Position numbers and translations under genes: made by a program. Below, one piece after another: positions 9,052-19,721 of a DNA stretch of 64,000 bases. Position 1 is the stretch's first letter. Each line of letters begins with the position of its first letter. This DNA comes from Nocardia sp. CNY236 (lineage in GTDB: Bacteria > Actinomycetota > Actinomycetes > Mycobacteriales > Mycobacteriaceae): NCBI RefSeq assembly GCF_000482385.1, contig NZ_KI519397.1, positions 1 through 64,000 of the forward strand. The letters run 5' to 3'. The notes under the pieces are model-generated. The model saw nothing but the letters and a program-made list of their open reading frames with translations, did not search any database and was not told the origin of the DNA.

Positions 9052-10776
<1,725 letters not shown>

Positions 10777-10777
10777 C

Positions 10778-11443
10778 ATGACCGACGCGGACGTGACCGA
10801 GCCGGGCAGGCACGAGTTCACCGTCGAATCCAGTGAGACCGTCTACAGCGGAGCCATTGTGGCGCTGCGCCTCGACCAGGTGTCGATGCCCGGCGGCCGA
10901 GTGGTCGAGCGTGAGGTGATCGAGCACCACGGGGCCGTCGCCGTCGCCGCGATCGATGACGAGGACAATGTGGTGTTGGTCGACCAATACCGTCATCCCA
11001 TCGGTAAACGGCTACTCGAATTGCCCGCGGGCCTGCTCGATCTGCCCGACGAAGACCCGCTTCTGGCCGCCCAGCGTGAGCTGGCCGAGGAAACCGGCCT
11101 CGCCGCGCGCGAGTGGGCGGTGTTGGTGGATGTGGTGTTGTCGCCCGGGTTCACCGACGAGGCGCTGCGGGTCTATCTGGCGCGTGGCCTGACCGAGGTC
11201 CACCGGCCCGAACCGGAGCATGAGGAGGCCGACCTCGAAGTGATTCGGATGCCGGTCGACGAGGCTGTTCGGGCTGCGCTGAGCGGGCGGATCGTCAATG
11301 CCACCGCGGTAGCGGGTGTGCTCGCGGTGGCGGCCGCCCGGTCGGGCGGAGTCGAGCTGCGCCTTGCGCAGGCCGCATGGTCGCAGCAGCCATTCGCTCT
11401 GTTGCGTCGCCAGCAGGCCCGGCGGACCGAGGGCCGCCGCTAG
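10778..11443 (+). CDS. ADP-ribose pyrophosphatase, Nudix family
   Basis: A 221-residue Nudix hydrolase resembling Rv1700 (ADP-ribose pyrophosphatase). The Nudix box runs from AGLLDLPDEDP to AAQRELAEETGL (about residues 87-112), with REL and EET giving the metal-binding glutamates. Upstream EVIEHHGAVAVAAIDDEDNV and downstream PGFTDEALRVYLARGL also fit. ATG 10778 is 2 bp after the pyrG stop. The gene's stop touches the xerD start, so pyrG-Nudix-xerD are co-transcribed. The substrate is assigned by similarity only. Confidence 0.9.
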   Translation: MTDADVTEPGRHEFTVESSETVYSGAIVALRLDQVSMPGGRVVEREVIEHHGAVAVAAIDDEDNVVLVDQYRHPIGKRLLELPAGLLDLPDEDPLLAAQRELAEETGLAAREWAVLVDVVLSPGFTDEALRVYLARGLTEVHRPEPEHEEADLEVIRMPVDEAVRAALSGRIVNATAVAGVLAVAAARSGGVELRLAQAAWSQQPFALLRRQQARRTEGRR

Positions 11444-12379
11444 GTGCTCGCCCGCGAACTCGACGCCTACCTCGACCACATTGCGGTCGAGCGCGGGGTC
11501 GCGATCAATACCCTCGCTGCCTATCGGCGTGATCTCGGCCGCTACCTCGACTTCGCGATGGCGCGTGGGATCGGTTCGCTCGACGAGGTCGCCGAATCCG
11601 ATGTGGTGGATTTCGTCATGGCGCTGCGTTCGGGAGACGACGGGCATCCGTCGTTGGGAGCGAGTTCGGTGGCCCGCGCCCTGATCGCGGTGCGTGGCTG
11701 GCATCGTTTCGCCGCCGCGGAGGGGCAGGTCACAGCCGATGTTGCGCACGCGGTCAAGCCGCCGGCGCCGGGTCGCCGATTGCCCAAAGCTCTGCCCTAT
11801 GACCAGGTAGTGAAGTTGCTGGAGGCTGCGGGCGCCGACTCGGCTGCCGGTGCGGATGGGCCCTCGCGTGCGCTGCGCGATCGGGCGCTGTTGGAGTTGT
11901 TGTATTCCACAGGCGCCCGCATCTCGGAGATGGTGGCGCTGGATGTCGATGATCTCGATACTGCGCAACGGTCGGTGGTGCTGTGTGGAAAGGGTGGCCA
12001 GCAGCGGGTCGTACCGATAGGCCGGCCGGCCCTCGCCGCAGTGGACGCCTACCTCGTGCGGGGGCGACCGCTGCTTGCCGCCCGCACGGCGGGCGACACC
12101 GCGGCGCTGTTCGTGAACGTTCGCGGCACGCGGTTGTCCCGGCAGAGTGCATGGCAGATTCTGCGCACCGCCGCTGCTCGGGCGGGCATCGGCGCCGCAG
12201 TGTCGCCGCACACACTGCGGCACTGTTTCGCGACCCATTTGCTCGATGGTGGCGCCGATATTCGCGTGGTCCAAGAATTGCTCGGTCACTCGTCGGTGAC
12301 CACGACACAGATCTATACGCTGGTCACGATCACCACGATGCGTGAAGTTTGGGCCGGTGCCCATCCTCGAGCGCTGTGA
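11444..12379 (+). CDS. xerD: Site-specific tyrosine recombinase XerD
   Basis: A 311-residue tyrosine recombinase. The N-terminal SAM-like domain (LDAYLDHIAVERGVAINTLA) is followed by the catalytic domain. Catalytic residues visible are Arg in TGARISEMVALD, Lys in LCGKGGQQRVVPIG, the HTLRHCFATHLL box (His and Arg), the His of ELLGHSSVTTT and the final Tyr of QIYTLV. With XerC it resolves chromosome dimers at dif. GTG start, zero spacing after the Nudix gene. Placement next to parA-scpA-scpB puts chromosome-maintenance genes together. Confidence 0.95.
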   Translation: MLARELDAYLDHIAVERGVAINTLAAYRRDLGRYLDFAMARGIGSLDEVAESDVVDFVMALRSGDDGHPSLGASSVARALIAVRGWHRFAAAEGQVTADVAHAVKPPAPGRRLPKALPYDQVVKLLEAAGADSAAGADGPSRALRDRALLELLYSTGARISEMVALDVDDLDTAQRSVVLCGKGGQQRVVPIGRPALAAVDAYLVRGRPLLAARTAGDTAALFVNVRGTRLSRQSAWQILRTAAARAGIGAAVSPHTLRHCFATHLLDGGADIRVVQELLGHSSVTTTQIYTLVTITTMREVWAGAHPRAL

Positions 12380-12588
12380 TCCGTGCCAGGCTGCGACGGT
12401 GGTGGCGCAGGGGATTGTGCTCGGCGCCGATCCACGGGTGGCGAACACGCCGCGCGGCGGCGCGCCGCTCCAGCGCCGTCAGGCGGTAGCGTCTATCCAG
12501 AGTTGGACCGCATGACAGCGAGGTCGGACGCGGATCGACCTCGCTACGCTCGGCGAGGCAACGGGTAGGAACATATAAGGAGCGGATC

Positions 12589-13548
12589 GTGACGACAGCC
12601 GGCGCGGCAGAGCCACCGACGGGTGCTGGGGCACAGCCGCAGACGAGCCGGTACTCGGACACCCCGGCGGAAACACTGTGGGGCAATGTAGAGCCGGTAC
12701 CGGAGGACGCGACGCTCGGCCCGACCGGGCGGCCGTTGCGGTTGGTGCCCGACCCGCCGCCGTTGCAGCGGCACGGCGATGCCTTGGTCATTGCCATGTG
12801 CAACCAGAAGGGTGGGGTCGGCAAGACCACCTCCACGATCAATCTGGGCGCCGCGCTGGCCGAATACGGGCGGCGGGTGCTGCTGGTCGATCTGGATCCG
12901 CAGGGTGCGTTGTCGGCGGGTCTCGGTGTGGCGCATCACGACCTCGAGCTGACCGTGCACAACCTGCTCATCGGCTCCAAGGTCGTCGTCGACGACGTGC
13001 TGCTCCAGACCCGCATCGAGAATCTGGACCTGTTACCGAGCAACATCGACCTGTCGGCGGCGGAGATCCAGCTCGTCAACGAAGTGGGTCGAGAGCAGAG
13101 CCTCGGTCGCGCGCTCGAGCCGTTGCGCAGCCAGTACGACTACATCCTCATCGACTGCCAGCCTTCGCTGGGCTTGCTCACCGTCAACGCCTTGGCCTGC
13201 TCCGACGGTGTGATCATTCCGATGGAGTGCGAGTACTTCTCGTTGCGTGGACTCGCACTGCTCAACGACACCTTGGACAAGGTGCGCGACCGGCTCAACC
13301 CCAGGTTGCGACTGTACGGAATAGTGGTCACCATGTTCGATGCTCGGCTGTTGCACTCCCGCCAGGTCATGGCGCGAGTGGTCGAGGTGTTCGGTGACCT
13401 GGTCTACGACACCGCGATCGCACGCACTGTCCGATTCCCGGACGCCAGCGTCGCGGGTGAACCCATTACGACCTGGGCGCCGAAGTCCGGCGGTGCCGAG
13501 GCGTATCGATCGATGGCACGGGAAGTCATCCACCGGTCGAACCTGTGA
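12589..13548 (+). CDS. parA: ParA-family ATPase (Soj-like)
   Basis: A 319-residue ParA ATPase. About 65 Pro/Ala-rich residues precede the deviant Walker A KGGVGKTTSTINLGAAL near residue 74; LLVDLDPQGALSAG (Walker A') and DYILIDCQPSLGLL (Walker B) follow. GTG 12589 has an AAGGAG site nine bases upstream. It resembles the Rv1708 paralog located before scpA rather than the origin-proximal parA, since no parB is next to it. Overlap of 4 bp with scpA suggests joint function in chromosome organisation. Confidence 0.92.
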   Translation: MTTAGAAEPPTGAGAQPQTSRYSDTPAETLWGNVEPVPEDATLGPTGRPLRLVPDPPPLQRHGDALVIAMCNQKGGVGKTTSTINLGAALAEYGRRVLLVDLDPQGALSAGLGVAHHDLELTVHNLLIGSKVVVDDVLLQTRIENLDLLPSNIDLSAAEIQLVNEVGREQSLGRALEPLRSQYDYILIDCQPSLGLLTVNALACSDGVIIPMECEYFSLRGLALLNDTLDKVRDRLNPRLRLYGIVVTMFDARLLHSRQVMARVVEVFGDLVYDTAIARTVRFPDASVAGEPITTWAPKSGGAEAYRSMAREVIHRSNL

Positions 13549-14813
13549 GCGGTAGCGACGACCAGTCGTCTGCGGCCAGCGACCCGACCGACCACGGGCC
13601 TTTCCCAACGAATGCGATCTCCGTGCCGGACGATCGGGCGTGCGCGGCCGACTCGGCCGAAGTCACCGATGTTCGAGGCGAGCATGCTCGCCTCCCCGCG
13701 CCGCCCACACTCGGTGACGCAGCAGCTGCGTACGTTGCCGCGGGCCGTACGGCGCCGGCACGCCGGTCGGGCGGCGCGCACGCCCAGGACCCGGCTCGGG
13801 CACGTCGACGCGCGACCACCACTCGCAGGGGTCGCGCGGGTGCGGTGGAGGACCCATCGCCCCGCCCGTCCGCGCAGCGTGCCGCGACGACTGCTGGGGA
13901 TACCAACCGACCAGCTGGTCCCCCGCACACCGTCGAGGCCGCAGCGAGCGCTTTGCCATCAGAACACGCGCGGGCAGCCGAGCAGGAACCGACCGGATTC
14001 CGACTGCGCCTGAGCAATTTCGAGGGGCCGTTCGACCTGCTGCTCACCTTGATCAGTTCACGCAAATTGGATGTCACCGAGGTGGCCTTGGCCAAGGTCA
14101 CCGATGAGTTCATCGCGTACACGAAGGCGCTGACCGCGACCCTGCCGACCCGGCCGGACACCGTGCGTGCGGACAGAATCCTCGACCAGAGCACCGAATT
14201 CCTGGTCGTCGCTGCCACCTTGCTCGACCTGAAGGCCGCGCGGCTGTTGCCGTCCGGGGAGATGACCGACGCCGAGGACCTCGAACTGCTCGAGGCGCGT
14301 GACCTGCTGTTCGCGCGATTGCTGCAGTACCGCGCGTTCAAGCAAGTCGCCGAGCTGCTCGGCGAGTTGGAGGCCGCCGCGCTACGACGCTATCCGCGTG
14401 CGGTCGGATTGGAGCAGCGCTACGTCGAGCTGCTGCCCGAGGTTACGCTGGGTGTCGAGGCGGCCGAGTTCGCCGAGATCGCGGCGGCAGCCTTCCGACC
14501 TCGCCCGACCCCGCAGGTGGGTCTCGACCACTTGCATGTCCCGGCGATTTCGGTGGCCGAGCAGGCAGCGCTGATATTGGACCGGCTCGAACAGCGCGGT
14601 GCCGGTGAGTGGGTCTGTTTCGCCGATCTGGTCGCGGACTGCGAGGTTCCGATCCAGATCGTCGCGCGGTTCCTCGCTTTGCTCGAGCTGTATCGCGGCA
14701 AAGCGGTCGAGTTCGAGCAACCGGACCCACTCGGTCCGCTGTTGGTCAGCTGGATCGGTGACGAGACTGCCGACCGGACGGGCACGATGACGATCGAGGA
14801 GGACTACGGGTGA
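13545..14813 (+). CDS. scpA: Segregation and condensation protein A, with a long N-terminal extension
   Basis: A 422-residue kleisin of the SMC-ScpAB condensin. The kleisin core begins around residue 149 (FRLRLSNFEGPFDLLLTLIS), includes TEFLVVAATLLDLKAARLLP and RDLLFARLLQYRAFKQVAEL, and ends with the winged helix (VCFADLVADCEVPIQIVARF). About 148 residues before the core are Ala/Arg/Thr/Pro-rich and look disordered; mycobacterial ScpA begins almost at the core. The GTG start at 13545 overlaps the parA stop by 4 bp, supporting translation of the extension, but an internal start cannot be excluded. Confidence 0.9.
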   Translation: MSGSDDQSSAASDPTDHGPFPTNAISVPDDRACAADSAEVTDVRGEHARLPAPPTLGDAAAAYVAAGRTAPARRSGGAHAQDPARARRRATTTRRGRAGAVEDPSPRPSAQRAATTAGDTNRPAGPPHTVEAAASALPSEHARAAEQEPTGFRLRLSNFEGPFDLLLTLISSRKLDVTEVALAKVTDEFIAYTKALTATLPTRPDTVRADRILDQSTEFLVVAATLLDLKAARLLPSGEMTDAEDLELLEARDLLFARLLQYRAFKQVAELLGELEAAALRRYPRAVGLEQRYVELLPEVTLGVEAAEFAEIAAAAFRPRPTPQVGLDHLHVPAISVAEQAALILDRLEQRGAGEWVCFADLVADCEVPIQIVARFLALLELYRGKAVEFEQPDPLGPLLVSWIGDETADRTGTMTIEEDYG

Positions 14814-14938
14814 GCCAGCACAGCGCCGTGCACAGAGGCCGATCAGGACAGAGCCGATCAGGACAGCGCCGATCAGGACAGAGCCGACACGCGATGAGCT
14901 CGGGTCCGAATACGCCGAGCTCCGAGGTGTCGTCATGA
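14810..14938 (+). CDS. 42-residue coupling ORF between scpA and scpB
   Basis: GTG 14810 overlaps the scpA stop (GTGA) and the stop TGA at 14936-14938 overlaps the scpB ATG (ATGA). The encoded peptide is very basic and contains an RSGQ(S/R) repeat. This tiling is exactly what translational coupling needs: ribosomes leaving scpA would reinitiate here and deliver to scpB across the 121-bp gap. No family is recognised and the peptide itself may have no function. The alternative is an untranslated spacer containing a chance open frame. Confidence 0.45.
   Translation: MSQHSAVHRGRSGQSRSGQRRSGQSRHAMSSGPNTPSSEVSS
14840..14884 (+). repeat. 15-bp tandem repeat x3 between scpA and scpB
   Basis: Three contiguous 15-bp units, CGATCAGGACAGAGC, CGATCAGGACAGCGC and CGATCAGGACAGAGC, lie at 14840, 14855 and 14870. 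Units 1 and 3 are identical and unit 2 has one change. The period is a multiple of three, so the small ORF that spans them stays open whatever the copy number. Confidence 0.95.
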
Positions 14939-15591
14939 GCGAGGCGGTGGTGGACCTGGTCTCGCCGCCGCTCGAGGATGCGGAATTCCGTTCCGCGTTG
15001 GAGGCCATGCTGCTCGTCGTCGACACCCCGGCGCCGGCCGACCACCTCGCCGCCGCACTCGGCGATACGACCGCGCGGGTGGAACGTGCGCTGCATGCGA
15101 TGTCGGCCGAACTCTCCGCCCGCTCCAGCGGCATCGAGCTTCGGTTCGTCGGTGATGGCTGGCGTTTCTATACTCGCACCGAGTACGCGCCGTACGTAGA
15201 GCGCATGCTGCTCGATGGTTCGCGATCGAAACTGACGCGGGCGGCGTTGGAAACTCTGGCGGTCGTGGCCTACCGTCAGCCGGTGACCAGAACCAGAGTC
15301 GGCGCGGTCCGCGGTGTCAATGTCGACGGGGTCATGCGCACTCTGCTCGCCCGAGGATTGATCGCCGAGGCAGGCGTCGATCGGGAGACCAACGCGACGT
15401 TGTACCGTACAACCGAACTCTTCCTGGAACGGATCGGACTCGCCTCGTTGAGCGATCTGCCGCCGCTGGCGCCCCTGCTGCCGGGTGTCGACCTGATCGA
15501 CGAGATCAGCGAGAGTCTGGAGACGGACCCTCGGTACACCAGGATGAAGAAGACCACCGAGAGCCACCTGGACCTCGGTGCCGACGTATGA
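14935..15591 (+). CDS. scpB: Segregation and condensation protein B
   Basis: A 218-residue ScpB with two winged-helix domains: FRSALEAMLLVVDTPAPADH at the start, LRFVGDGWRFYTRTEYAPYV in the middle, and the very conserved LTRAALETLAVVAYRQPVTR-TRVGAVRGVNVDGVMRTLL. ScpB dimers bind ScpA and regulate the SMC ring. The start ATG overlaps the stop of the 42-residue ORF. The rluB-like gene starts 9 bp after the stop. Confidence 0.95.
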   Translation: MSEAVVDLVSPPLEDAEFRSALEAMLLVVDTPAPADHLAAALGDTTARVERALHAMSAELSARSSGIELRFVGDGWRFYTRTEYAPYVERMLLDGSRSKLTRAALETLAVVAYRQPVTRTRVGAVRGVNVDGVMRTLLARGLIAEAGVDRETNATLYRTTELFLERIGLASLSDLPPLAPLLPGVDLIDEISESLETDPRYTRMKKTTESHLDLGADV

Positions 15592-15600
15592 CAGGAAACG

Positions 15601-16608
15601 ATGAGTACGCCCGCTCGCCGAGATGGCACACCGGATCGTAGGAAACCCGCCCGAGGCGGAAGCGTGGACCGCGCGGTTCGCGCGCGCGCGGCGCAGTCGG
15701 CCGAACGCGGGAACACGTCGCGGGGCGTGCGAATCGGTAAGAAGTCTCCCGGTGCACAGAAGGCCACGCCGCCGCGGCAGGTTGCCCAACCTCCGGTGGT
15801 GAGCAATGCGAAACCCGCACGACGGCAGAATGTGGCATCCGCCGAGTCCGGAAACCATCCCAAACTCCCGTGGGGCGAGGGTGAACGCCTGCAGAAGGTC
15901 CTCGCTCGAGCAGGGGTCGCTTCGCGCCGGGCTGCGGAGGAATTGATCGCGCAGGGGCGCGTCGAGGTCGACGGCCTGGTGGTGCGTGGCCAGGGCCTGC
16001 GAATCGACCCTCGGCACGCGGTGGTACGGGTCGATGGCACTCGCGTCGTGGTGCGCGAGGAGTTGGTGCACCTCGCGCTGAACAAACCCAAGGGATGGCA
16101 GTCCACCATGTCCGACGATCTCGGCCGTCCGTGTGTCGGCGACATCGTGGCCGAGCGGGTCGCTGCCGGTCAGCGTTTGTTTCATGTGGGACGACTCGAC
16201 GCGGACACCGAGGGTCTGCTGTTGCTCACCAACGACGGAGAGGTCGCCCACCGGCTCACGCATCCGTCCTACGAGGTCGCCAAGACCTATCTGGCGACGG
16301 TACGCGGAGTGGTCGACCGCGCGGTCGGCAAACGCTTGCGAGAAGGCGTCGAGTTGGACGATGGTCCGGCCGTGGTCGATCGCTTCCAAGTGCTCGAACT
16401 GGGGGAGGGGCGTTCGTTGGTGAAGATCGTGCTGCACGAGGGCCGCAAACACATCGTGCGTCGCCTGCTGAGCGCGGTAGGGCATCCGGTGGTTCGGCTG
16501 GTACGAACCGACATCGGTCCGGTCGCGCTGGGCAATCAGCGGCCCGGCACGCTGCGTGTGCTCGGCCGCGACGAAGTCGGCAAACTCTACGAGGCGGTGT
16601 CGTTGTGA
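15601..16608 (+). CDS. rluB: rRNA pseudouridine synthase, RluB/RsuA type
   Basis: A 335-residue protein. The first 90 residues are basic and disordered. An S4 domain follows (RLQKVLARAGVASRRAAEEL), then the RsuA-family catalytic domain with LNKPKGWQST and the active-site aspartate in HVGRLDADTEGLLLLTNDGE near residue 200, and EGRKHIVRRLLSAVGHPV near the C-terminus. It converts a uridine of 23S or 16S rRNA to pseudouridine; the exact position is not predictable here. It occupies the Rv1711 slot and overlaps cmk by 4 bp. Confidence 0.92.
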   Translation: MSTPARRDGTPDRRKPARGGSVDRAVRARAAQSAERGNTSRGVRIGKKSPGAQKATPPRQVAQPPVVSNAKPARRQNVASAESGNHPKLPWGEGERLQKVLARAGVASRRAAEELIAQGRVEVDGLVVRGQGLRIDPRHAVVRVDGTRVVVREELVHLALNKPKGWQSTMSDDLGRPCVGDIVAERVAAGQRLFHVGRLDADTEGLLLLTNDGEVAHRLTHPSYEVAKTYLATVRGVVDRAVGKRLREGVELDDGPAVVDRFQVLELGEGRSLVKIVLHEGRKHIVRRLLSAVGHPVVRLVRTDIGPVALGNQRPGTLRVLGRDEVGKLYEAVSL

Positions 16609-17351
16609 GCGGTGTGGGGATCTCGGTGCCGGCGGCTGACCGGCTGACCGGTTCGAGTTCGCTGGTCGTGGCCATGGACGGACCGTCGGGCACCGGGAAG
16701 TCGAGCGTATCTCGACGTCTGGCCACGCGGTTGGGCGCGCGGTATCTCGATACCGGTGCGATGTATCGAGCTGCGACGCTGCGAGTGCTGCGCGCGGGTG
16801 TCGGGCTCACCGATATCGCGGCCATTGCTGCCGCGGTCAAAGAGCTGCCCTTGGTCATCGGCACCGAACCCAGTCGCGAGTTGATCGAACTCGATGGTGA
16901 GAACGTCGCCTCGGAGATCCGGGGCGACGCCGTCACCAAGGCGGTGTCCGCGGTCTCGGCGGTTCCGGAAGTCCGGGAACTGCTGGTCGCTATGCAGCGG
17001 GCCATTGCCATGGGTGCGCGCCGGATCGTGGTGGAGGGCCGCGACATCGGCACTGTGGTGCTACCGGCGGCGGACGTCAAGATCTATCTGACCGCGTCGC
17101 CGCAAGCGCGTGCATACCGGCGAAATCAGCAGAACATCGCCGAGGGGCGAGGCGACGACTACGCGGGCGTGCTCGCAGATGTCCAGCGGCGCGACTCCTT
17201 GGATTCCACGCGCACGGTGTCACCGCTGCGTCCTGCCGAGGATGCGACGCTGGTGGACACCAGCGAACTGGGCATGGACGAGGTCATCGACGCGCTGTAC
17301 GGTGTCGTCGCGCAACAGGCCTCGGCCTCTTCGGCGGGGGGCGGCCGGTGA
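16605..17351 (+). CDS. cmk: Cytidylate kinase
   Basis: A 248-residue (d)CMP kinase. The P-loop is MDGPSGTGKSSVSRRLA near residues 24-40, followed by LDTGAMYRAATL and, in the NMP-binding/lid region, VEGRDIGTVVLP and ARAYRRNQQN. The GTG at 16605 overlaps the rluB stop; the longer open frame upstream lies inside rluB and is not used. Its stop overlaps the der GTG, so rluB-cmk-der are translationally coupled (Rv1711-1713 order). Confidence 0.95.
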   Translation: MSGVGISVPAADRLTGSSSLVVAMDGPSGTGKSSVSRRLATRLGARYLDTGAMYRAATLRVLRAGVGLTDIAAIAAAVKELPLVIGTEPSRELIELDGENVASEIRGDAVTKAVSAVSAVPEVRELLVAMQRAIAMGARRIVVEGRDIGTVVLPAADVKIYLTASPQARAYRRNQQNIAEGRGDDYAGVLADVQRRDSLDSTRTVSPLRPAEDATLVDTSELGMDEVIDALYGVVAQQASASSAGGGR

Positions 17352-18793
17352 GCGGGGACGTGCTGGCCGGTGACGGGATCTCCGACGACCAGGTTTGGAG
17401 CGACGGGGTCTGGCGTGACGAGGCGGACTGGGAGGTCGCCGAGCACGGCGGCGCAGACGACGATCGCGCGCCCGTGCCGATGCCGACGGTTGCGGTTGTC
17501 GGCCGGCCGAATGTCGGCAAGTCGACCCTGGTGAACAGGATCCTGGGTCGCCGAGAGGCGGTCGTCGAGGACATCCCTGGTGTTACCCGTGATCGAGTGT
17601 CCTACGAGGCCCAGTGGGCGGGACGCCGATTCCTGGTCCAGGACACCGGCGGCTGGGAGCCGGATGCAAAGGGGTTGCAGCGAGCGGTGGCCGGGCAGGC
17701 GGAACTGGCGATGCATACCGCCGATGCGATCGTGCTCGTGGTCGACGCCGTGGTCGGAGCCACCGCTACCGACGAGGCCGCAGCGAAACGACTGCGTCGT
17801 TCCACGGTCCCCGTCATTCTGGTCGCCAACAAAGTCGACGACCAACGTGTCGAAGCCGAGGCGGCCGCGCTGTGGTCGCTGGGTCTGGGCGAACCGCGTA
17901 TGGTCAGTGCTGCGCACGGTCGTGGAACCGGTGATCTGCTCGACGACGTGCTGGAAACGCTTCCCCAGACGCCGCGCGAGGGATCCGGTGGCCAGGGCCC
18001 GCGCCGCGTCGCTCTGGTGGGCAAACCCAACGTCGGTAAGTCGAGCCTGCTCAACAAGCTGTCCAGTGACGAACGGTCGGTGGTGCACGATGTCGCGGGC
18101 ACCACGGTCGACCCGGTCGATTCTCTGGTCGAAGTGGGTGGCAAGGTCTGGAAATTCGTCGATACCGCCGGGCTGCGTCGCAAGGTCGCCCATGCCAGTG
18201 GCACCGAGTTCTACGCGTCGTTGCGCACGAAGTCCGCACTGGAGGCCTCGGAAGTGGCAATCATGCTGATCGACGCAGCCCAGCCGATCACCGAACAAGA
18301 TCTCCGGGTGATCAGCATGGTCGCCGACTCCGGGCGTGCGCTGGTGTTGGCGTTCAACAAGTGGGATCTGGTCGACGAAGACCGCCGCGTGCAGTTGACT
18401 CGTGAGATCGACCGGGACCTCGTTCGGGTGCCGTGGGCGCAGCGAGTGAATATTTCCGCACACACCGGGCGCGCGGTGCAGAAACTGGTTCCGGCCATGG
18501 AGACCGCACTCGCCTCCTGGGACAAGCGCATCCCGACCGGCCGGCTGAACACGTGGCTGAAGGAGGTGGTCGCCGCTACTCCACCACCGATGCGGGGTGG
18601 CAGGTTGCCTCGTGTCCTGTTCGCCACGCAGGCGACCACGCGGCCACCGACCTTCGTTCTGTTCACCACCGGGTTCTTGGAGGCAGGCTACCGCCGATTC
18701 CTGGAGCGCAGGTTGCGCGAGGAGTTCGGCTTCGCCGGCTCGCCGGTCCGCATCTCGGTGCGGGTGCGAGAGAAGCGCGACCGCACGAGGTAG
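17348..18793 (+). CDS. der: Ribosome-assembly GTPase Der (EngA)
   Basis: A 481-residue tandem GTPase needed for 50S assembly. The first G domain has GRPNVGKSTLVNRILGRREA (G1), GVTRD (G2), DTGGW (G3) and NKVD (G4). The second has GKPNVGKSSLLNKL, GTTVDPVD, DTAG and NKWD. A C-terminal KH-like domain ends in GSPVRISVRVREK. An acidic extension of about 45 residues precedes the first G1 motif, as in mycobacterial EngA. GTG start with 4-bp overlap to cmk. Confidence 0.96.
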   Translation: MSGDVLAGDGISDDQVWSDGVWRDEADWEVAEHGGADDDRAPVPMPTVAVVGRPNVGKSTLVNRILGRREAVVEDIPGVTRDRVSYEAQWAGRRFLVQDTGGWEPDAKGLQRAVAGQAELAMHTADAIVLVVDAVVGATATDEAAAKRLRRSTVPVILVANKVDDQRVEAEAAALWSLGLGEPRMVSAAHGRGTGDLLDDVLETLPQTPREGSGGQGPRRVALVGKPNVGKSSLLNKLSSDERSVVHDVAGTTVDPVDSLVEVGGKVWKFVDTAGLRRKVAHASGTEFYASLRTKSALEASEVAIMLIDAAQPITEQDLRVISMVADSGRALVLAFNKWDLVDEDRRVQLTREIDRDLVRVPWAQRVNISAHTGRAVQKLVPAMETALASWDKRIPTGRLNTWLKEVVAATPPPMRGGRLPRVLFATQATTRPPTFVLFTTGFLEAGYRRFLERRLREEFGFAGSPVRISVRVREKRDRTR

Positions 18794-18814
18794 TCGGCCT
18801 TCTGGGAGGGCGGC

Positions 18815-19642
18815 ATGGCGCCGCTCGGCCACAATTCGCCCTCCGCCCGCGCGCAGTCAGCAAATTCCTGGCATTATCCGGTAATGGTGATTCCCAGCGT
18901 GTTGCCGGAATGCCCTGCGCGGGTCACACCGTTCGAGACCGGATGGTTGGTGCGCCTCGCCGACACCGACGGCGACCAACGTCTGCGACTCGATGGCGTT
19001 GCCCGCTACCTCCAAGACGTCGGCTACGACCACCTCGAAGTTCTCGACGACGGTGATATCCACCGAGTGTGGGTGGTCCGCAGGACGGTGATCGACGTGC
19101 TGAAACCCATCCAGTTCGGAGAGCGGGTCGTCTTGCGACGCTGGCCGTCGGCGATGTCCACCCGATGGTGCACGATGCGCGTGCAGGTTTTCGGGAGCGG
19201 CGGTGGTTTGGTGGACACCGAGGGCTTCTTGATCCACTTCGACACCGAATCCGGCGTCCCGACCCGGATGAGCGACCGCTTCATGGAGCCGATGATGGCG
19301 TGCACCACCGAACACCGGATCCGCTGGAAAGCGGCACTGACCGATCCGATGCCGGTCGACCCCGATCCCGATGTGCGGACGAGGTCGTTCCCGCTGCGGG
19401 TAACGGATATCGACCTGCTCGATCACGTGAACAACGCGGTCTATCTGACCGCGCTCGAGGAGGTGCTCAGCGAGCACGCCGAATTGAAGTCCGGTCCGCA
19501 TCGGGTCGTGATCGAGTACGGCAAGCCGGTGCGGTCCTGCGAGGATGTCTCATTGGTTGCCCGGCGCACCGATTCGAGCCTCGATGTCTGGTTTGCCGTC
19601 GCGGCGGATTCGCGTGCAGTCGCCCGGGTCACCGCGCGGTGA
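18815..19642 (+). CDS. Acyl-ACP thioesterase-like hotdog protein
   Basis: A 275-residue protein with two hotdog halves typical of the acyl-ACP/acyl-CoA thioesterase family (FatA-like, Pfam acyl-ACP thioesterase). Half one has LADTDGDQRLRLDGVARYLQ and WVVRRTVIDVLKPIQFGERV; half two has FPLRVTDIDLLDHVNNAVYL with the Asp-x-x-x-His-x-Asn pattern of the active site. It should release fatty acids from ACP or CoA. ATG 18815 follows GGGAGGG; ATG 18884 would also leave the whole fold. It faces the WS/DGAT gene convergently. Confidence 0.83.
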   Translation: MAPLGHNSPSARAQSANSWHYPVMVIPSVLPECPARVTPFETGWLVRLADTDGDQRLRLDGVARYLQDVGYDHLEVLDDGDIHRVWVVRRTVIDVLKPIQFGERVVLRRWPSAMSTRWCTMRVQVFGSGGGLVDTEGFLIHFDTESGVPTRMSDRFMEPMMACTTEHRIRWKAALTDPMPVDPDPDVRTRSFPLRVTDIDLLDHVNNAVYLTALEEVLSEHAELKSGPHRVVIEYGKPVRSCEDVSLVARRTDSSLDVWFAVAADSRAVARVTAR

Positions 19643-19721
19643 CCCGCCGTCTCGCGACCGTGGCGCGTGGGTCGTCCTCGCCGAGTCGTCCGCGGCAGGT
19701 GCAGTGCAATCGAGGGGACCG

